The position numbers were made by a program, and so were the translations under genes. This document shows, in pieces, positions 1 through 7,436 of a DNA stretch of 21,209 bases. Numbering within the stretch: position 1 is the first letter of the stretch; each line of letters opens with the position of its first letter. Source of the DNA: Sphingomonadales bacterium UBA1936 (lineage in GTDB: Bacteria; Pseudomonadota; Alphaproteobacteria; Sphingomonadales; Sphingomonadaceae); contig DDFE01000211.1 in assembly GCA_002336985.1 (NCBI GenBank), positions 8,050 to 29,258 of the forward strand, read 5' to 3'. The notes under the pieces are model-generated. The model saw only the letters and a list, made by a program, of their open reading frames with translations, ran no database searches and was not told the DNA's origin.

Positions 1-613
1 CCTCCGCCGCCAAGGCATCCAGTGTTGGCACGTAGGTTGCGTTGCAGGCCGCCTCTACGTCAGGCGATGCCCGGTTACGGCTGTGATAAAGGATGCGCAT
101 GCCGAACCCCGCGCTTGCCCGGCGCGCCGTCGCCTGGGCGATCCGTCCGAAACCGGCCAGCCCCAGCGTTTTGCCGCTTACGCCCTGACCTGTAAGATGT
201 GTGGGCCGCCAGCCCGTCCACCGGCCGGCGCGCAATTCCCGTTCGCCCTCGCCCGCGCGCCGTGCGGCCATCAGCATGAGCAGGATTGCTAGATCCGCTG
301 TCGTTTCGGTCAGTGCACCGGGCGTGTTAGTGACGACAATCCCGGCGGCCTTGGCCGTGTCGAGATCGATGTGTTCGAAGCCGGCGCCGAAATTGGCGAG
401 CATGCGCACACGCGTGCCCGGCGTCGCAAGGATTTCGGCATCGAAGCGGTCGGTGATCGTCGGGCAGATCGCGTCGTAGCGCGTCATCGCTTCGAAGAGA
501 GCGCAGCGATCGAGATGCTCGTCAGATTCGTTAAGTGTGACGTCGAAATGCGTGCAGAGATGCTCTTCGACAGCGGCGGGCCATTTGCGGGTGACGAGTA
601 GGCAGGGCTTCAT
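1..613 (-). CDS. D-2-hydroxyacid dehydrogenase, glyoxylate/hydroxypyruvate reductase-like (C-terminus outside window)
   Basis: An uninterrupted frame of 204 codons runs from ATG at 613 to the left edge, so the C-terminal part is missing. The family reduces 2-keto acids such as glyoxylate or hydroxypyruvate with NAD(P)H in the cytoplasm. The translation begins MKPCLLVTRKWPAAVEEHL and carries the family blocks NFGAGFEHID and GIVVTNTPGALTETTADLA, then the Rossmann dinucleotide-binding turn GFGRIA at about residues 154-159. The catalytic Arg and His would lie beyond the edge and cannot be checked. A GGAGA-type ribosome site precedes the ATG. It diverges from the Gfo/Idh gene at 816 across about 200 bp, so the two may share a control region. 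Family assignment is firm; substrate is not. Confidence 0.88.
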   Translation of the reverse strand, partial: MKPCLLVTRKWPAAVEEHLCTHFDVTLNESDEHLDRCALFEAMTRYDAICPTITDRFDAEILATPGTRVRMLANFGAGFEHIDLDTAKAAGIVVTNTPGALTETTADLAILLMLMAARRAGEGERELRAGRWTGWRPTHLTGQGVSGKTLGLAGFGRIAQATARRASAGFGMRILYHSRNRASPDVEAACNATYVPTLDALAAE

Positions 614-815
614 CGTTGATCTTCTCCCTGACCTCCCGTTAGCCCGTCAATATGACAGCGCAAGACATAATAGCGCGCTTCAATGCCAATTCCGTAACGA
701 AAATCGCCTTCTTTTCTCCGGATTGGCGTGCAATAAGACAGCGATGTCATTTGGGTCGGCGGGGTTGGCCGTTCTATCCGCGCCGAACCACATGGCCATT
801 CAAAGGAGAGACTGC

Positions 816-1901
816 ATGACACAAGAGGTTCGCTACGGCCTGGTGGGCGGCGGCATGATGGGGATCGAGCACATCAGGAATCTCGCGCTGACACCCGGTG
901 CGAAACTCGTGGCGGTCGCAGATCCGCGTGGCAGTGCGTTTTCGACCAGCCAGAGTGCCGCGGGTGACGCTGTTTCGCTTGCGACGTTCGAGGATTCGGC
1001 CGCGCTCGCAAAAAGCGGACTGGTCGACGCGGTGATCGTCGCGAGTCCGAACAATACGCATCGCCGGGTTCTGGAACCCTTGTTCGACGCGGGCCTTCAC
1101 ATTCTGTGCGAAAAGCCGCTGGCGACGACGATCGACGATGCGCGCTGGATCGTCGAACGCGCCGCGAAATCGCCCGGCATTTTCTGGACCGCAATGGAAT
1201 ATCGCTTCATGCCGCCGGCCGCCGAGTTCATCCGCCAAGTGCACGCCGAACGCATGGGACCGCTGCGCATGCTGGCGATCCGCGAGCATCGCTATCCATT
1301 CCAGGTGAAATTCGGCGACTGGAACCGGTTCAACGAAAACACTGGTGGAACGATGGTTGAGAAATGCTGCCATTTCTTCGACCTGATGCGCCTGATTACC
1401 CAGTCTGAGGCCGTCCGTGTCTATTGTTCCGGAGCGATGGACGTGAACCACGTCGACGAGCGCTATGACGGTCGCAAGCCGGACATCATCGACAACAGTT
1501 ACACCGTCGTCGATTTCGCGAACGGCGTCCGTGCGATGCTCGACCTCTGCATGTTTGCGGACGGCGCGGAAAACGAGGAAGAGATCATGGCCGTTGGCGA
1601 CAATGCCAGGCTGGAAGTCCTCATTCCGGAAGGTGCGATCCTCTATTCGCCGCGCACGGGCCGCAAGGCCGCGAAGCAGGTCGAACGTACGGTCGTGCCG
1701 GTCGACGAGGTCGCAATGAACGCGGGCGCGCACTTCGGTTCGACGCTTTACGAGCACCAGCATTTCCTGGCTGCGGTTCGCGGTGAGGGGCCGGTAATGG
1801 TGACGGCCGAGGATGGGTTGCGCGCGGTCGCGATCGGGACGGCGGCTGAGATCAGTGCGCGCGAAGGGCGGGCAGTGGATATGGCGGAATTGGGTTTTTA
1901 A
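816..1901 (+). CDS. Gfo/Idh/MocA family NAD(P)-dependent oxidoreductase
   Basis: This 361-residue protein is a typical-length member of the Gfo/Idh/MocA family, which oxidises or reduces sugars, inositols and related polyols with NAD(P). The N-terminus YGLVGGGMMGIEHIRN is the Rossmann nucleotide-binding motif, and CEKPLATTIDDA at about residues 104-115 contains the EKP signature that includes the catalytic lysine. The rest matches the family's substrate/oligomerisation domain. The frame is open upstream to 537, but ATG 816 is chosen because AAAGGAGAG lies just in front and homology starts there. Divergence from a hydroxyacid dehydrogenase suggests carbohydrate or organic-acid catabolism, which is inference; the substrate is unknown. 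Confidence 0.9.
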   Translation: MTQEVRYGLVGGGMMGIEHIRNLALTPGAKLVAVADPRGSAFSTSQSAAGDAVSLATFEDSAALAKSGLVDAVIVASPNNTHRRVLEPLFDAGLHILCEKPLATTIDDARWIVERAAKSPGIFWTAMEYRFMPPAAEFIRQVHAERMGPLRMLAIREHRYPFQVKFGDWNRFNENTGGTMVEKCCHFFDLMRLITQSEAVRVYCSGAMDVNHVDERYDGRKPDIIDNSYTVVDFANGVRAMLDLCMFADGAENEEEIMAVGDNARLEVLIPEGAILYSPRTGRKAAKQVERTVVPVDEVAMNAGAHFGSTLYEHQHFLAAVRGEGPVMVTAEDGLRAVAIGTAAEISAREGRAVDMAELGF

Positions 1902-1910
1902 TGCTGGCTC

Positions 1911-1993
1911 GCGCCTTTGGCGCTCACGGCATCCTTTGGATGCCGTCACCACAAGCTGAAATTTGCCCCCGGCAAATTTCGGTCTTGTGGTGA
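1911..1993. repeat. Three consecutive hairpins after the oxidoreductase gene
   Basis: GCGCC-TTT-GGCGC (1911-1923) is followed by CGGCATCC-TTT-GGATGCCG (1927-1945). Then comes a large two-part stem: TCACCACAAG (1946-1955) pairs with CTTGTGGTGA (1984-1993), enclosing GAAATTTGCC-CCC-GGCAAATTTC (1958-1980). All arms are perfect. No U-run follows, so this may be a REP-like intergenic palindrome, a transcription end, or both. Confidence 0.75.
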
Positions 1994-2031
1994 CCCCTAC
2001 GAATAGTCTGGCCCCATCGCGCTAGATTTCA

Positions 2032-2143
2032 AACGATCCCAACCCATTGAGATCGTTGGAGATGTGGCGTGAGGTGGATGCCGCATAGTCCCAGGAAAGT
2101 GCCCGTAGGCTCATTTTTTCCGGGGGACTGAGTGCGGGACTAT
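2032..2143. promoter_or_regulatory. Inverted repeats upstream of integrase, candidate recombinase-binding or attachment region
   Basis: ATAGTCCC (2085-2092) is mirrored exactly by GGGACTAT (2136-2143), with a further GGGACT copy at 2124-2129. AACGATC (2032-2038) pairs with GATCGTT (2051-2057). Arm and core sites of tyrosine integrases often lie directly in front of int, and this region also separates the putative chromosomal genes from the element. No tRNA end and no second att copy was found in the window, so the att role is inference. Confidence 0.4.
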
Positions 2144-2157
2144 TTTTGGGTGATTCG

Positions 2158-3321
2158 ATGCCGCTCACCGCGTTGAAGGTCAAAAGTGCTGGACCAGGCC
2201 GTCACTCCGATGTGCACGGGCTCTGCCTCGTCGTTCGGTCGAGCGGATCGCGAGCATGGGTGCTGCGTATGCAGCACAAGGGCAAGCGCCGCGAGTTCGG
2301 ACTTGGCCCCGCGCACGACGTGCCGCTTGCCGAGGCGCGGTGCCAAGCGATGGAGTTGCGCAAGATGGTGCGAGCGGGCCTCGATCCGGTGGTTGAGCGC
2401 GGGCTTCGCCGGGTTAACCTTCCGACCTTCGAGACGGTCGCGCGCGAGTGTTACGAGTCGTTGCGCGGCGGCTGGAAGGACCAGCGCTGCGTCTCGTGGC
2501 TGTCCAGCATGCAACGCTATGTGTTTCCGGCGATCGGCAAGAAGCGCGTCGATGCCATCGTCAGCAGCGACGTGCTCGCGCTGTTGGCGCCGATCTGGCT
2601 CAAGATCCCCGATACCGCCAAGCGCATCCTGCGGCGGATCGGGATCATTCTCGATTATGCGCACATCAAGGGACTGCTTCCGAACGAGGTGTCGCTGCGC
2701 TCGGTTACGCGTGGCCTGCCGCGTAACACCAAGCATCGCACGCACAGGGCGGCAATGCCGTATGCGGAGATCCCGGCGTTCCTGATCAAGCTCCGGTCGC
2801 AGGAGATCACGGTTGCGCGCGACACGCTGCAGCTGATCATCCTGACCGCCGTGCGGTCGAACGAAGCGCGCTGCGCGACCTGGGGCGAGTTCGATCTCGA
2901 TGCAGCTGTCTGGTCCATCCCGGCCAAGCGCATGAAGATGAAGCTGCCGCATATCATCCCGCTGTCGCCGCCAGCGGTCGCGCTGCTGCGGCGCGTGCGT
3001 GCCGAGCATGAAGCGCTCGACGGCGTCGTGCGCGCGGATCGGCTGCTGTTCAGCTATGATGAGAAAACACCAATCAGCACGACCAGCGTCCTTGGTGCCT
3101 TGCGCAATGCCGACATCATGACGCTGACCGTCCATGGCTTCCGGAGCAGCTTCACCGACTGGACGGCGGAACGCACCGATTATCCCAAGGAAGTCGCCGA
3201 CAAGGCACTGGCGCATTGCGTGCCCGACGAGGTCGAAGCGGCGTATCGCCGGACCGACTTCTTTGAGAAGCGTCGCGCGCTCATGAACGAGTGGGCAGCG
3301 TACCTGCTTCCTCAGCCATGA
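2158..3321 (+). CDS. int: P4-type tyrosine recombinase/integrase
   Basis: This 387-residue site-specific recombinase integrates and excises the mobile element. The N-terminus (MPLTALKVKSAGPG, then HSDVHGLCLVVRSSG) is the arm-binding DUF4102-type domain of P4-like integrases, followed by a core-binding helical region and the catalytic domain. Visible catalytic residues are Arg233 (TAVRSNEAR), His326 and Arg329 (HGFR), His353 (LAHC) and the nucleophile Tyr363 (AAYRRTDFFEKRRALM), so the enzyme appears intact. A TTG at 2146 could add four residues, but ATG 2158 fits the family's MPLT start. It converges with the membrane protein gene, overlapping its 3' end by 41 bp. It marks the left end of the element. 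Confidence 0.93.
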   Translation: MPLTALKVKSAGPGRHSDVHGLCLVVRSSGSRAWVLRMQHKGKRREFGLGPAHDVPLAEARCQAMELRKMVRAGLDPVVERGLRRVNLPTFETVARECYESLRGGWKDQRCVSWLSSMQRYVFPAIGKKRVDAIVSSDVLALLAPIWLKIPDTAKRILRRIGIILDYAHIKGLLPNEVSLRSVTRGLPRNTKHRTHRAAMPYAEIPAFLIKLRSQEITVARDTLQLIILTAVRSNEARCATWGEFDLDAAVWSIPAKRMKMKLPHIIPLSPPAVALLRRVRAEHEALDGVVRADRLLFSYDEKTPISTTSVLGALRNADIMTLTVHGFRSSFTDWTAERTDYPKEVADKALAHCVPDEVEAAYRRTDFFEKRRALMNEWAAYLLPQP

Positions 3322-3799
3322 CCGCCTTGATCGCCTTTGCAAACGCGGGCGCATCGTCCAGCTTGTGGGCGACCGCCCTGATCTTGCGACGGCGATATGC
3401 GACAGGCGGATCGAGTTCGATCATGATATTCGGCCACGTTGCTAGCGCGAGATTGAGGACGCCGCGCTTCTTGAGCGCGGCCCCATCCCAATGCTCGCGC
3501 AAGCCCGCGACATGACTGACCGGAATCGGAAGCACTTTGAGATTGCCGACGCGCATCGTCAGGATGCGATTGCGGATCGTCACCGGCTGGCGCTTGATCG
3601 CGCGCAAAAGGCTGAGCAACGCGAACACCGCCGACACGTCGATGATACCCAGCACGATGGCGACGGTCCATCCCCACAGCGCAACCGCGAGAAGGTGGAC
3701 GACGACTGTCTCGATGAGTGCCAGTGTCAGCAATACGCCCAGATTGGGCAGGACGCTCCGGTGATATGCAAACTCATCCTTGGTCTCTGTCACGCCCAC
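3281..3799 (-). CDS. Small membrane protein of unknown function
   Basis: I do not recognise a named family. The 172-residue product has two adjacent hydrophobic segments (about residues 17-41 and 44-65) followed by a soluble region of about 100 residues with a short basic stretch (RAIKRQPVTIRNRILTMRV) that superficially resembles a bacterial PH-like fold. It starts with GTG at 3799, or GTG 3793 two codons later; neither has a strong ribosome site, although an AAGGGG lies at the alpA stop. It sits 24 bp downstream of alpA on the same strand, so the two are probably cotranscribed, and its 3' end overlaps the convergent integrase gene by 41 bp. Location suggests an element-encoded accessory protein. 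Confidence 0.7.
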   Translation of the reverse strand: MGVTETKDEFAYHRSVLPNLGVLLTLALIETVVVHLLAVALWGWTVAIVLGIIDVSAVFALLSLLRAIKRQPVTIRNRILTMRVGNLKVLPIPVSHVAGLREHWDGAALKKRGVLNLALATWPNIMIELDPPVAYRRRKIRAVAHKLDDAPAFAKAIKAVMAEEAGTLPTRS

Positions 3800-3823
3800 C
3801 CCATGCCCTGTGTCGGTCGCCCC

Positions 3824-4033
3824 TTAGACATCATCGACGCTGTAGAAAATCGGATTGCGCTGCCATGCAGCGATGGCGGACTCGCGCCAGCCGGTGCAGC
3901 GCGTCGCAATCCGGATCTGCGGCGGGAAGGTGCCCGCCTGGATCTTCCGGTAGAGCGTCGACCGGCTGAGGCCGGTCGTCTCGAGAACGGCTTTGAGACG
4001 AAGGATACGGTCGAGCGGAGGATGAGAGGCCAT
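3824..4033 (-). CDS. alpA: AlpA-family DNA-binding regulator (excisionase-like)
   Basis: The 69-residue protein (MASHPPLDRILRLKAVLETT, then GLSRSTLYRKIQAGTFPPQI) is a MerR-like winged-helix protein of the AlpA type. The recognition helix LSRSTLYRKI and the following FPPQI beta wing are plain. AlpA proteins activate integrase/excision genes of P4-like prophages and islands, so it probably controls excision here. ATG 4033 is chosen because AAGGA lies seven bases upstream; the frame is open further upstream, but that extension shows no homology. It is the first gene of a likely two-gene operon with the membrane protein. The 213 bp between it and the divergent MNT-HEPN gene shows no other gene and should hold both promoters. 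Confidence 0.88.
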   Translation of the reverse strand: MASHPPLDRILRLKAVLETTGLSRSTLYRKIQAGTFPPQIRIATRCTGWRESAIAAWQRNPIFYSVDDV

Positions 4034-4246
4034 GACATGTCCTTGTGGCGGGTGAGGCCGAATGCCTCGCGTTCGACCACGATTGTGGGCCGCGAGCGCT
4101 GCCGCAAGAGCACTGGGCGCGAGGGGCCTCACTTGGCCGCGTGTAGCCGTATGGTGCGTCACAAAGGCACCTCGGCCCTCGACGCGAGCACCCCGATTTC
4201 GCGCCGCACTGGCAATCGTTTCGTCAGCGTCTAAGGTCGATCCACC

Positions 4247-5173
4247 ATGCGCACGGACCTCGATCACCTGCCGCCCGCCAAGCAGCGCGAGCTGGAACGC
4301 GTCGTCCGGATTCTGTTCGAGCAGTTCGGCGATGCGACGGCGATCGCGACGTCGGACTGGAAGAAGCAGGCGCGCATCCTGAAGGTCATTCTCTACGGCA
4401 GCTATGCACGCGGTGGCTGGGTCGACGAGCCGCACACGGCAAAAGGCTATCAGTCAGATTTCGACCTGCTGATCATCGTCAACCACGAGAAGCTGACCGA
4501 CCGCGTCGAATTCTGGAGTAGTGCGGAAGACAAGCTCAATCAGGAACTGGCGATCACCAGGACCGTGCGCACGCCGGTCAACTTCATTGTGCATACTCAG
4601 CAGGAAGTGAACGCAGGTCTGCTCGAAGGTCGCTACTTCTTCATCGACATCGCGAACGATGGCATCGCGCTTTACCAGAGCGACGACACCGATCTTCCCG
4701 AGCCGCAGCCCAAGACACCCGCGCAAGCGCTCGCTATGGCTCAGGAGTATTTTAATGAGTGGTTGCCCGCTGCTCAGGGCATGCTTGAAACGGCGCAGTT
4801 CAGCTTGTCGCAGGGAAGATTGAAGGACGCTGCATTCCTCACGCACCAAGCGACCGAGCGATATTACCACTGTGTTCTGCTGGTCTGCACGTTCTACACT
4901 CCTCACGTGCACAATCTCGGTTTCCTGCGCACCCAGGCCGAACGGATCGAAACACGACTGATAGACGTCTGGCCCCGTGAGACGAAAGCGGACCGCGCAC
5001 GGTTCGAGAAGCTCAAGGAAGCCTATGTGAAGGCGCGTTACTCCAAACACTATCGCATCACCGAGGACGAACTTGCCTGGTTGGGCGAGCGCGTTGAGGC
5101 ATTGGGCAAAGTGGTAGAGCTCATCTGCAACGAGCGGATCGAAGCATTGCAACGAACAGTGCGCGCCGCCTGA
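4247..5173 (+). CDS. Fused nucleotidyltransferase (MNT)-HEPN domain protein
   Basis: This 308-residue protein joins two halves that are usually separate toxin-antitoxin partners. Residues about 40-110 form an MNT nucleotidyltransferase with GSYARGG starting at G51 and the metal-binding SDFDLL block (D71, D73). Residues about 165-300 are a HEPN domain ending in KARYSKHYRITEDEL, where R264-xxx-H268 is an R-x-H motif of HEPN RNases. In known two-gene MNT/HEPN modules the MNT protein AMPylates and silences the HEPN toxin; a fusion could be self-inhibited or a different effector. Start ATG 4247 has only a weak AAGG upstream. It sits in the accessory part of the element between alpA and DUF736, a usual place for stability or defence genes. 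Domain calls are firm; biological role is inference. Confidence 0.87.
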   Translation: MRTDLDHLPPAKQRELERVVRILFEQFGDATAIATSDWKKQARILKVILYGSYARGGWVDEPHTAKGYQSDFDLLIIVNHEKLTDRVEFWSSAEDKLNQELAITRTVRTPVNFIVHTQQEVNAGLLEGRYFFIDIANDGIALYQSDDTDLPEPQPKTPAQALAMAQEYFNEWLPAAQGMLETAQFSLSQGRLKDAAFLTHQATERYYHCVLLVCTFYTPHVHNLGFLRTQAERIETRLIDVWPRETKADRARFEKLKEAYVKARYSKHYRITEDELAWLGERVEALGKVVELICNERIEALQRTVRAA

Positions 5174-5212
5174 GACAGTTCGGGCAGTTGAGGGGGCTCT
5201 CCCAGCAAAGCA

Positions 5213-5250
5213 GGACTGATCCCGTCACGGATCGCCGTGACCTAGGATCG
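5213..5250. repeat. Perfect palindromic hairpin between MNT-HEPN and DUF736
   Basis: GTCACGG-ATCG-CCGTGAC (5224-5241) is a 7-bp perfect stem, extended by flanking GATCC and GGATC arms. No U-run follows on either strand. It lies downstream of the MNT-HEPN stop and could end that transcript or be a protein-binding palindrome. Confidence 0.6.
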
Positions 5251-5269
5251 GGCGGTGCCTTACGAAACC

Positions 5270-5336
5270 GGCGTTGCCGCCATTTTTCCCCGCCGTCTGC
5301 GCGGCTCCTCGCGGCATCAAAAATAGCGGCAACGCC
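5270..5336. repeat. Long interrupted palindrome upstream of DUF736
   Basis: GGCGTTGCCGC (5270-5280) pairs perfectly with GCGGCAACGCC (5326-5336). After one mismatch, ATTTTT (5282-5287) pairs with AAAAAT (5319-5324), giving a 17-of-18-bp stem. The 31-nt loop contains smaller GCCG/CGGC hairpins. It lies about 110 bp before the DUF736 start. It could be a bidirectional terminator (T-run in one arm, A-run in the other), an attenuator or a replication/partition site; the sequence does not decide. Confidence 0.65.
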
Positions 5337-5652
5337 AGTCCTGCGCTGACGCTGCGGCCGCATGCGGTGCGCAAGCCACCTGATACCCGATCCTGATGGT
5401 CGGCTGTCGACGGGAACAGGTCCCGCTTCGCATCAGGAGTAACTGCAATGCCTGCCATCGGATATGTCGCAAAGGCCGACGACGGATCGCTCAAAGGCCA
5501 GCTCAAGACGCTCAGCATCCGGGCTGAGATCACCATCATGCCCAGCAAGACCAAGACCAGCGCCGCACAACCAGACTACAAGGTGTTCTCCGGGGACGTC
5601 GAGATCGGTGCAGGATGGATCCGCCGTGAGGTGCTCCCCATTTCTCCTCCAG

Positions 5653-6525
5653 TCATAACTGGGGTCCGGGGTTGTCATCGTGCCCATGTGGGCGGTGTTG
5701 CACAACCCGCCTGGCAGTATCGGCGGGCGTCAGCCCGCCTATCCCGCTGTGCGGTCGCACATGGTTGTAATCGTAGCGCCAGCCGCTCAGCACTGAGCGG
5801 GCATGGCTCAACGACGCGAACAGCGTCTCGTTCAGGCATTCGTCGCGCAAGCGACCATTAAAGCTCTCGACGTAGCCGTTCTGCTGCGGCTTGCCGGGAG
5901 CGATGTAATGCCACTCGATCTGCCGGTCCTGCGACCAGCGCAGGATCGCCAGGCTGGTCAGCTCGGTCCCGTTGTCGCTCACGATCATCAGCGGCTTGCC
6001 GCGAACGGCGATGATCGCATCGAGCTCGCGCGCAACACGAGCGCCCGATAGCGACGTGTCGGCCACCAGCGCGAGGTTCTCGCGCGTGAAGTCATCGACG
6101 ACAGCAAGGATGCGGATACGCCGGCTGCAGACCAGCGTATCGCTGACGAAGTCTAGGCTCCAGCGCTGGTTCGGCCCTTGCGGCAGCGTCATCGGTGCTC
6201 GCGTTCCCATTGCTCGCTTCCGGCCTCGGCGACGCCGCACGCGCAAGTTCTCCTCGCGATACAGCCGCAGCAGCTTCTTGTGGTTCATGACCAGCCCCTC
6301 GCGCGCCAGCATGATCCCCAGCCGCCGGTAACCGAACCGGCGACGCTCAAGTGCGATCTCGCGAAGACGCGACCGCAGGTCGCCATCATCACCACGCCGA
6401 TGCGCATAGCGCATCGACGATCGATCCACGCCAAGGATGGTACAGGCCCGACGCTCGCTGATGCCAAAGAGCTGCCGAACATCCTCGACAGCCCTTCGAC
6501 GAACGGCAGGCCCTACCAGTTTTTT
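5653..6525 (-). CDS. IS3-family transposase OrfB (DDE integrase), made by -1 frameshift from orfA
   Basis: This 290-codon frame encodes the catalytic rve-type domain. The DDE triad is visible in RWSLDFVSD, IVSDNGTE and NGYVESFNGRLRDECLNE, preceded by the IS3 OrfB N-terminal block ERRRFGYRRLGIML. The frame is open from the A6 slippery run at 6520-6525, and no convincing independent start lies between there and ATG 6429, so expression as an OrfAB fusion is the normal expectation. The product cuts and joins the IS ends. It terminates close to the left inverted repeat. No frame damage is seen. Confidence 0.9.
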   Translation of the reverse strand, partial: KKLVGPAVRRRAVEDVRQLFGISERRACTILGVDRSSMRYAHRRGDDGDLRSRLREIALERRRFGYRRLGIMLAREGLVMNHKKLLRLYREENLRVRRRRGRKRAMGTRAPMTLPQGPNQRWSLDFVSDTLVCSRRIRILAVVDDFTRENLALVADTSLSGARVARELDAIIAVRGKPLMIVSDNGTELTSLAILRWSQDRQIEWHYIAPGKPQQNGYVESFNGRLRDECLNETLFASLSHARSVLSGWRYDYNHVRPHSGIGGLTPADTARRVVQHRPHGHDDNPGPQL

Positions 6526-6779
6526 GAGGCAACCTCCTTCAGCACCGCATTGTCGAGCATCGCATCGGCCAGCAGCCGCTTCAGTCGCGCGTTCTCGTCC
6601 TCCAGCACCTTCAGCTTGCGCGCCTGCGACACGTCCATGCCGCCATAGCTAGCCTTCCACTTGTAGAACGTCGCACTGCTCACGCCGTGCTTGCGGCACA
6701 CATCCGCCGTCGACGATCCAGCTTCCTGCTCACGCAATATCGCTATGATCTGCTCCTCGCTAAACCTGCTGCGCTTCAT
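6513..6779 (-). CDS. IS3-family transposase OrfA
   Basis: The 88-residue helix-turn-helix protein (MKRSRFSEEQIIAILREQEA, then GVSSATFYKWKASYGG) is the IS3-family OrfA that recognises the element ends. A leucine-zipper-like coiled coil follows (KLKVLEDENARLKRLLADAM). ATG 6779 is preferred over the upstream TTG 6794 because AGGAGG lies six bases before it. The last codons run over an A6 stretch (minus-strand positions 6525-6520), the usual slippery site for a -1 frameshift that fuses OrfA to OrfB; without frameshift it stops at TAG 6513-6515. Confidence 0.9.
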   Translation of the reverse strand: MKRSRFSEEQIIAILREQEAGSSTADVCRKHGVSSATFYKWKASYGGMDVSQARKLKVLEDENARLKRLLADAMLDNAVLKEVASKNW

Positions 6780-6995
6780 CTCCGTCCTCCTCAATGAAGG
6801 ACTCTAGCTCAGACTGGCGGAGTTTCAGGGGAGCACGTCAACCGCTCCGAGGCCTCAGGCAATGAGTATATCTCACTCAGCCTTGCAGCGCCCGAGTTCG
6901 GGCCGCGTCGACTCTACGCTAACCTCGGTCGCGCGGCTGGCACCGACAATAACGATCGGTACGCCATTATCTGGAACCCTGCCGATTGAACACGC

Positions 6996-7023
6996 GGGCT
7001 CGCAACCGAACGGTTGCGGGCCC
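6996..7023 (+). terminator. Strong hairpin after DUF736, possible terminator
   Basis: GGGCTCGCAACC-GAAC-GGTTGCGGGCCC forms a 12-bp stem with one G-T wobble, seven bases after the DUF736 stop. No U-run follows, so factor-independent termination is uncertain. The 128 bp after it are AT-rich and hold no gene I can support. Confidence 0.5.
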
Positions 7024-7151
7024 ACTTACCAGACGCATGCGGCAATCGCGCTGATGATAGCGATGTCCCAACATCACTTAGCTCTGCAAAATGACAGTTC
7101 ATTTGCAGAAAGTAATCGACTTTCTATCTACTCATCTGATCGCATGTTAAT

Positions 7152-7436
7152 GTGATAATTAGACCGGTCAAAGCCGATTCAATTTGGAGAATCAAAAGCT
7201 GCTCCATAGGTTGTGATCGGCCGAGTTGGCGCGGTGCCGCTATGGAAGACGAGAAACTTGGGCTGATTTATGCTGTGCGCGTCAAACTGGCGTCGGCTCC
7301 GAGTGGCATTCAACCGGCAGTATGCATGATCGCAACGGCTGATATCCGTAACGGCGAGAGGCCACTGCTGAGCTATCTCGTCAGTCCGATTAAGGAAACT
7401 TGTTTCACGGCAGGGAGGGAACGATTGTATGGTTAG
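7152..7436 (+). pseudogene. C-terminal remnant of a HlyD-type type I secretion adaptor
   Basis: The second half of this frame, from about 7242, reads MEDEKLGLIYAVRVKL and then IATADIRNGERPLLSYLVSP followed by a terminal GRER. This is the C-terminal pattern of HlyD-family membrane fusion proteins (EDEKLGL-Y-V-L, then TAxIxTGxRxxxxYLLSP, then LRER). Those proteins link the inner-membrane ABC exporter to TolC in type I secretion. Only about 65 residues remain of a normal protein of roughly 400, the first codons of the frame (7152-7241) show no clear match, and no ABC transporter gene is nearby. Its TAG (7434-7436) overlaps the ATG of the next gene by 8 bp, the spacing of a former operon. The assignment rests on motif recognition and needs a profile search. 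Confidence 0.6.

Larger units (their letters stand above)
5627..6840 (-). mobile_element. Complete IS3-family insertion sequence
   Basis: The element carries overlapping orfA and orfB on the minus strand. Its ends are inverted repeats: TGAGGTGCTCCCC at 5627 and, on the opposite strand, TGACGTGCTCCCC ending at 6840, a 12-of-13 match, with further similarity inward (CTCC-CCAGT). The flanking bases GCCG (5623-5626) and ACCG (6841-6844) agree at three of four positions and look like the target duplication. Both reading frames are intact, so it may still be active. It interrupts the DUF736 gene. Confidence 0.87.
5448..6989 (+). pseudogene. DUF736 family protein gene split by an IS3-family insertion
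   Basis: The 5' part (5448-5626) encodes MPAIGYVAKADDGSLKGQLK and on to GDVEIGAGWIR, the N-terminal half of the DUF736 family, small proteins common on alphaproteobacterial conjugative elements. The 3' part resumes beyond the insertion at 6845 and reads SEASGNEYISLSLAAPEFGP, then RRLYANLGRAAG, and ends IIWNPAD at TGA 6987-6989. Removing the IS and the short duplicated target (6841-6844) rejoins the frame exactly as a 107-codon gene, the usual family length. AGGAG at 5436-5440 supports ATG 5448. As it stands only a chimeric truncated product can be made. The biochemical role of DUF736 proteins is not established. Confidence 0.88.

Noticed and set aside
774..1952. Long minus-strand frame of 392 codons opposite the Gfo/Idh gene
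   Set aside because: Arg/His-rich shadow of a well-supported plus-strand gene, with no recognisable domain or ribosome site.
1902..2157. tRNA gene as integration target next to the integrase
   Set aside because: No cloverleaf or T-loop sequence could be found on either strand in this interval.
2140..3354. Minus-strand frame of 404 codons opposite the integrase
   Set aside because: Shadow frame in GC-rich DNA; the plus strand has all integrase catalytic residues.
3491..4234. Plus-strand frame of 247 codons
   Set aside because: Antisense to the membrane protein and alpA genes, low complexity and no homology recognised.
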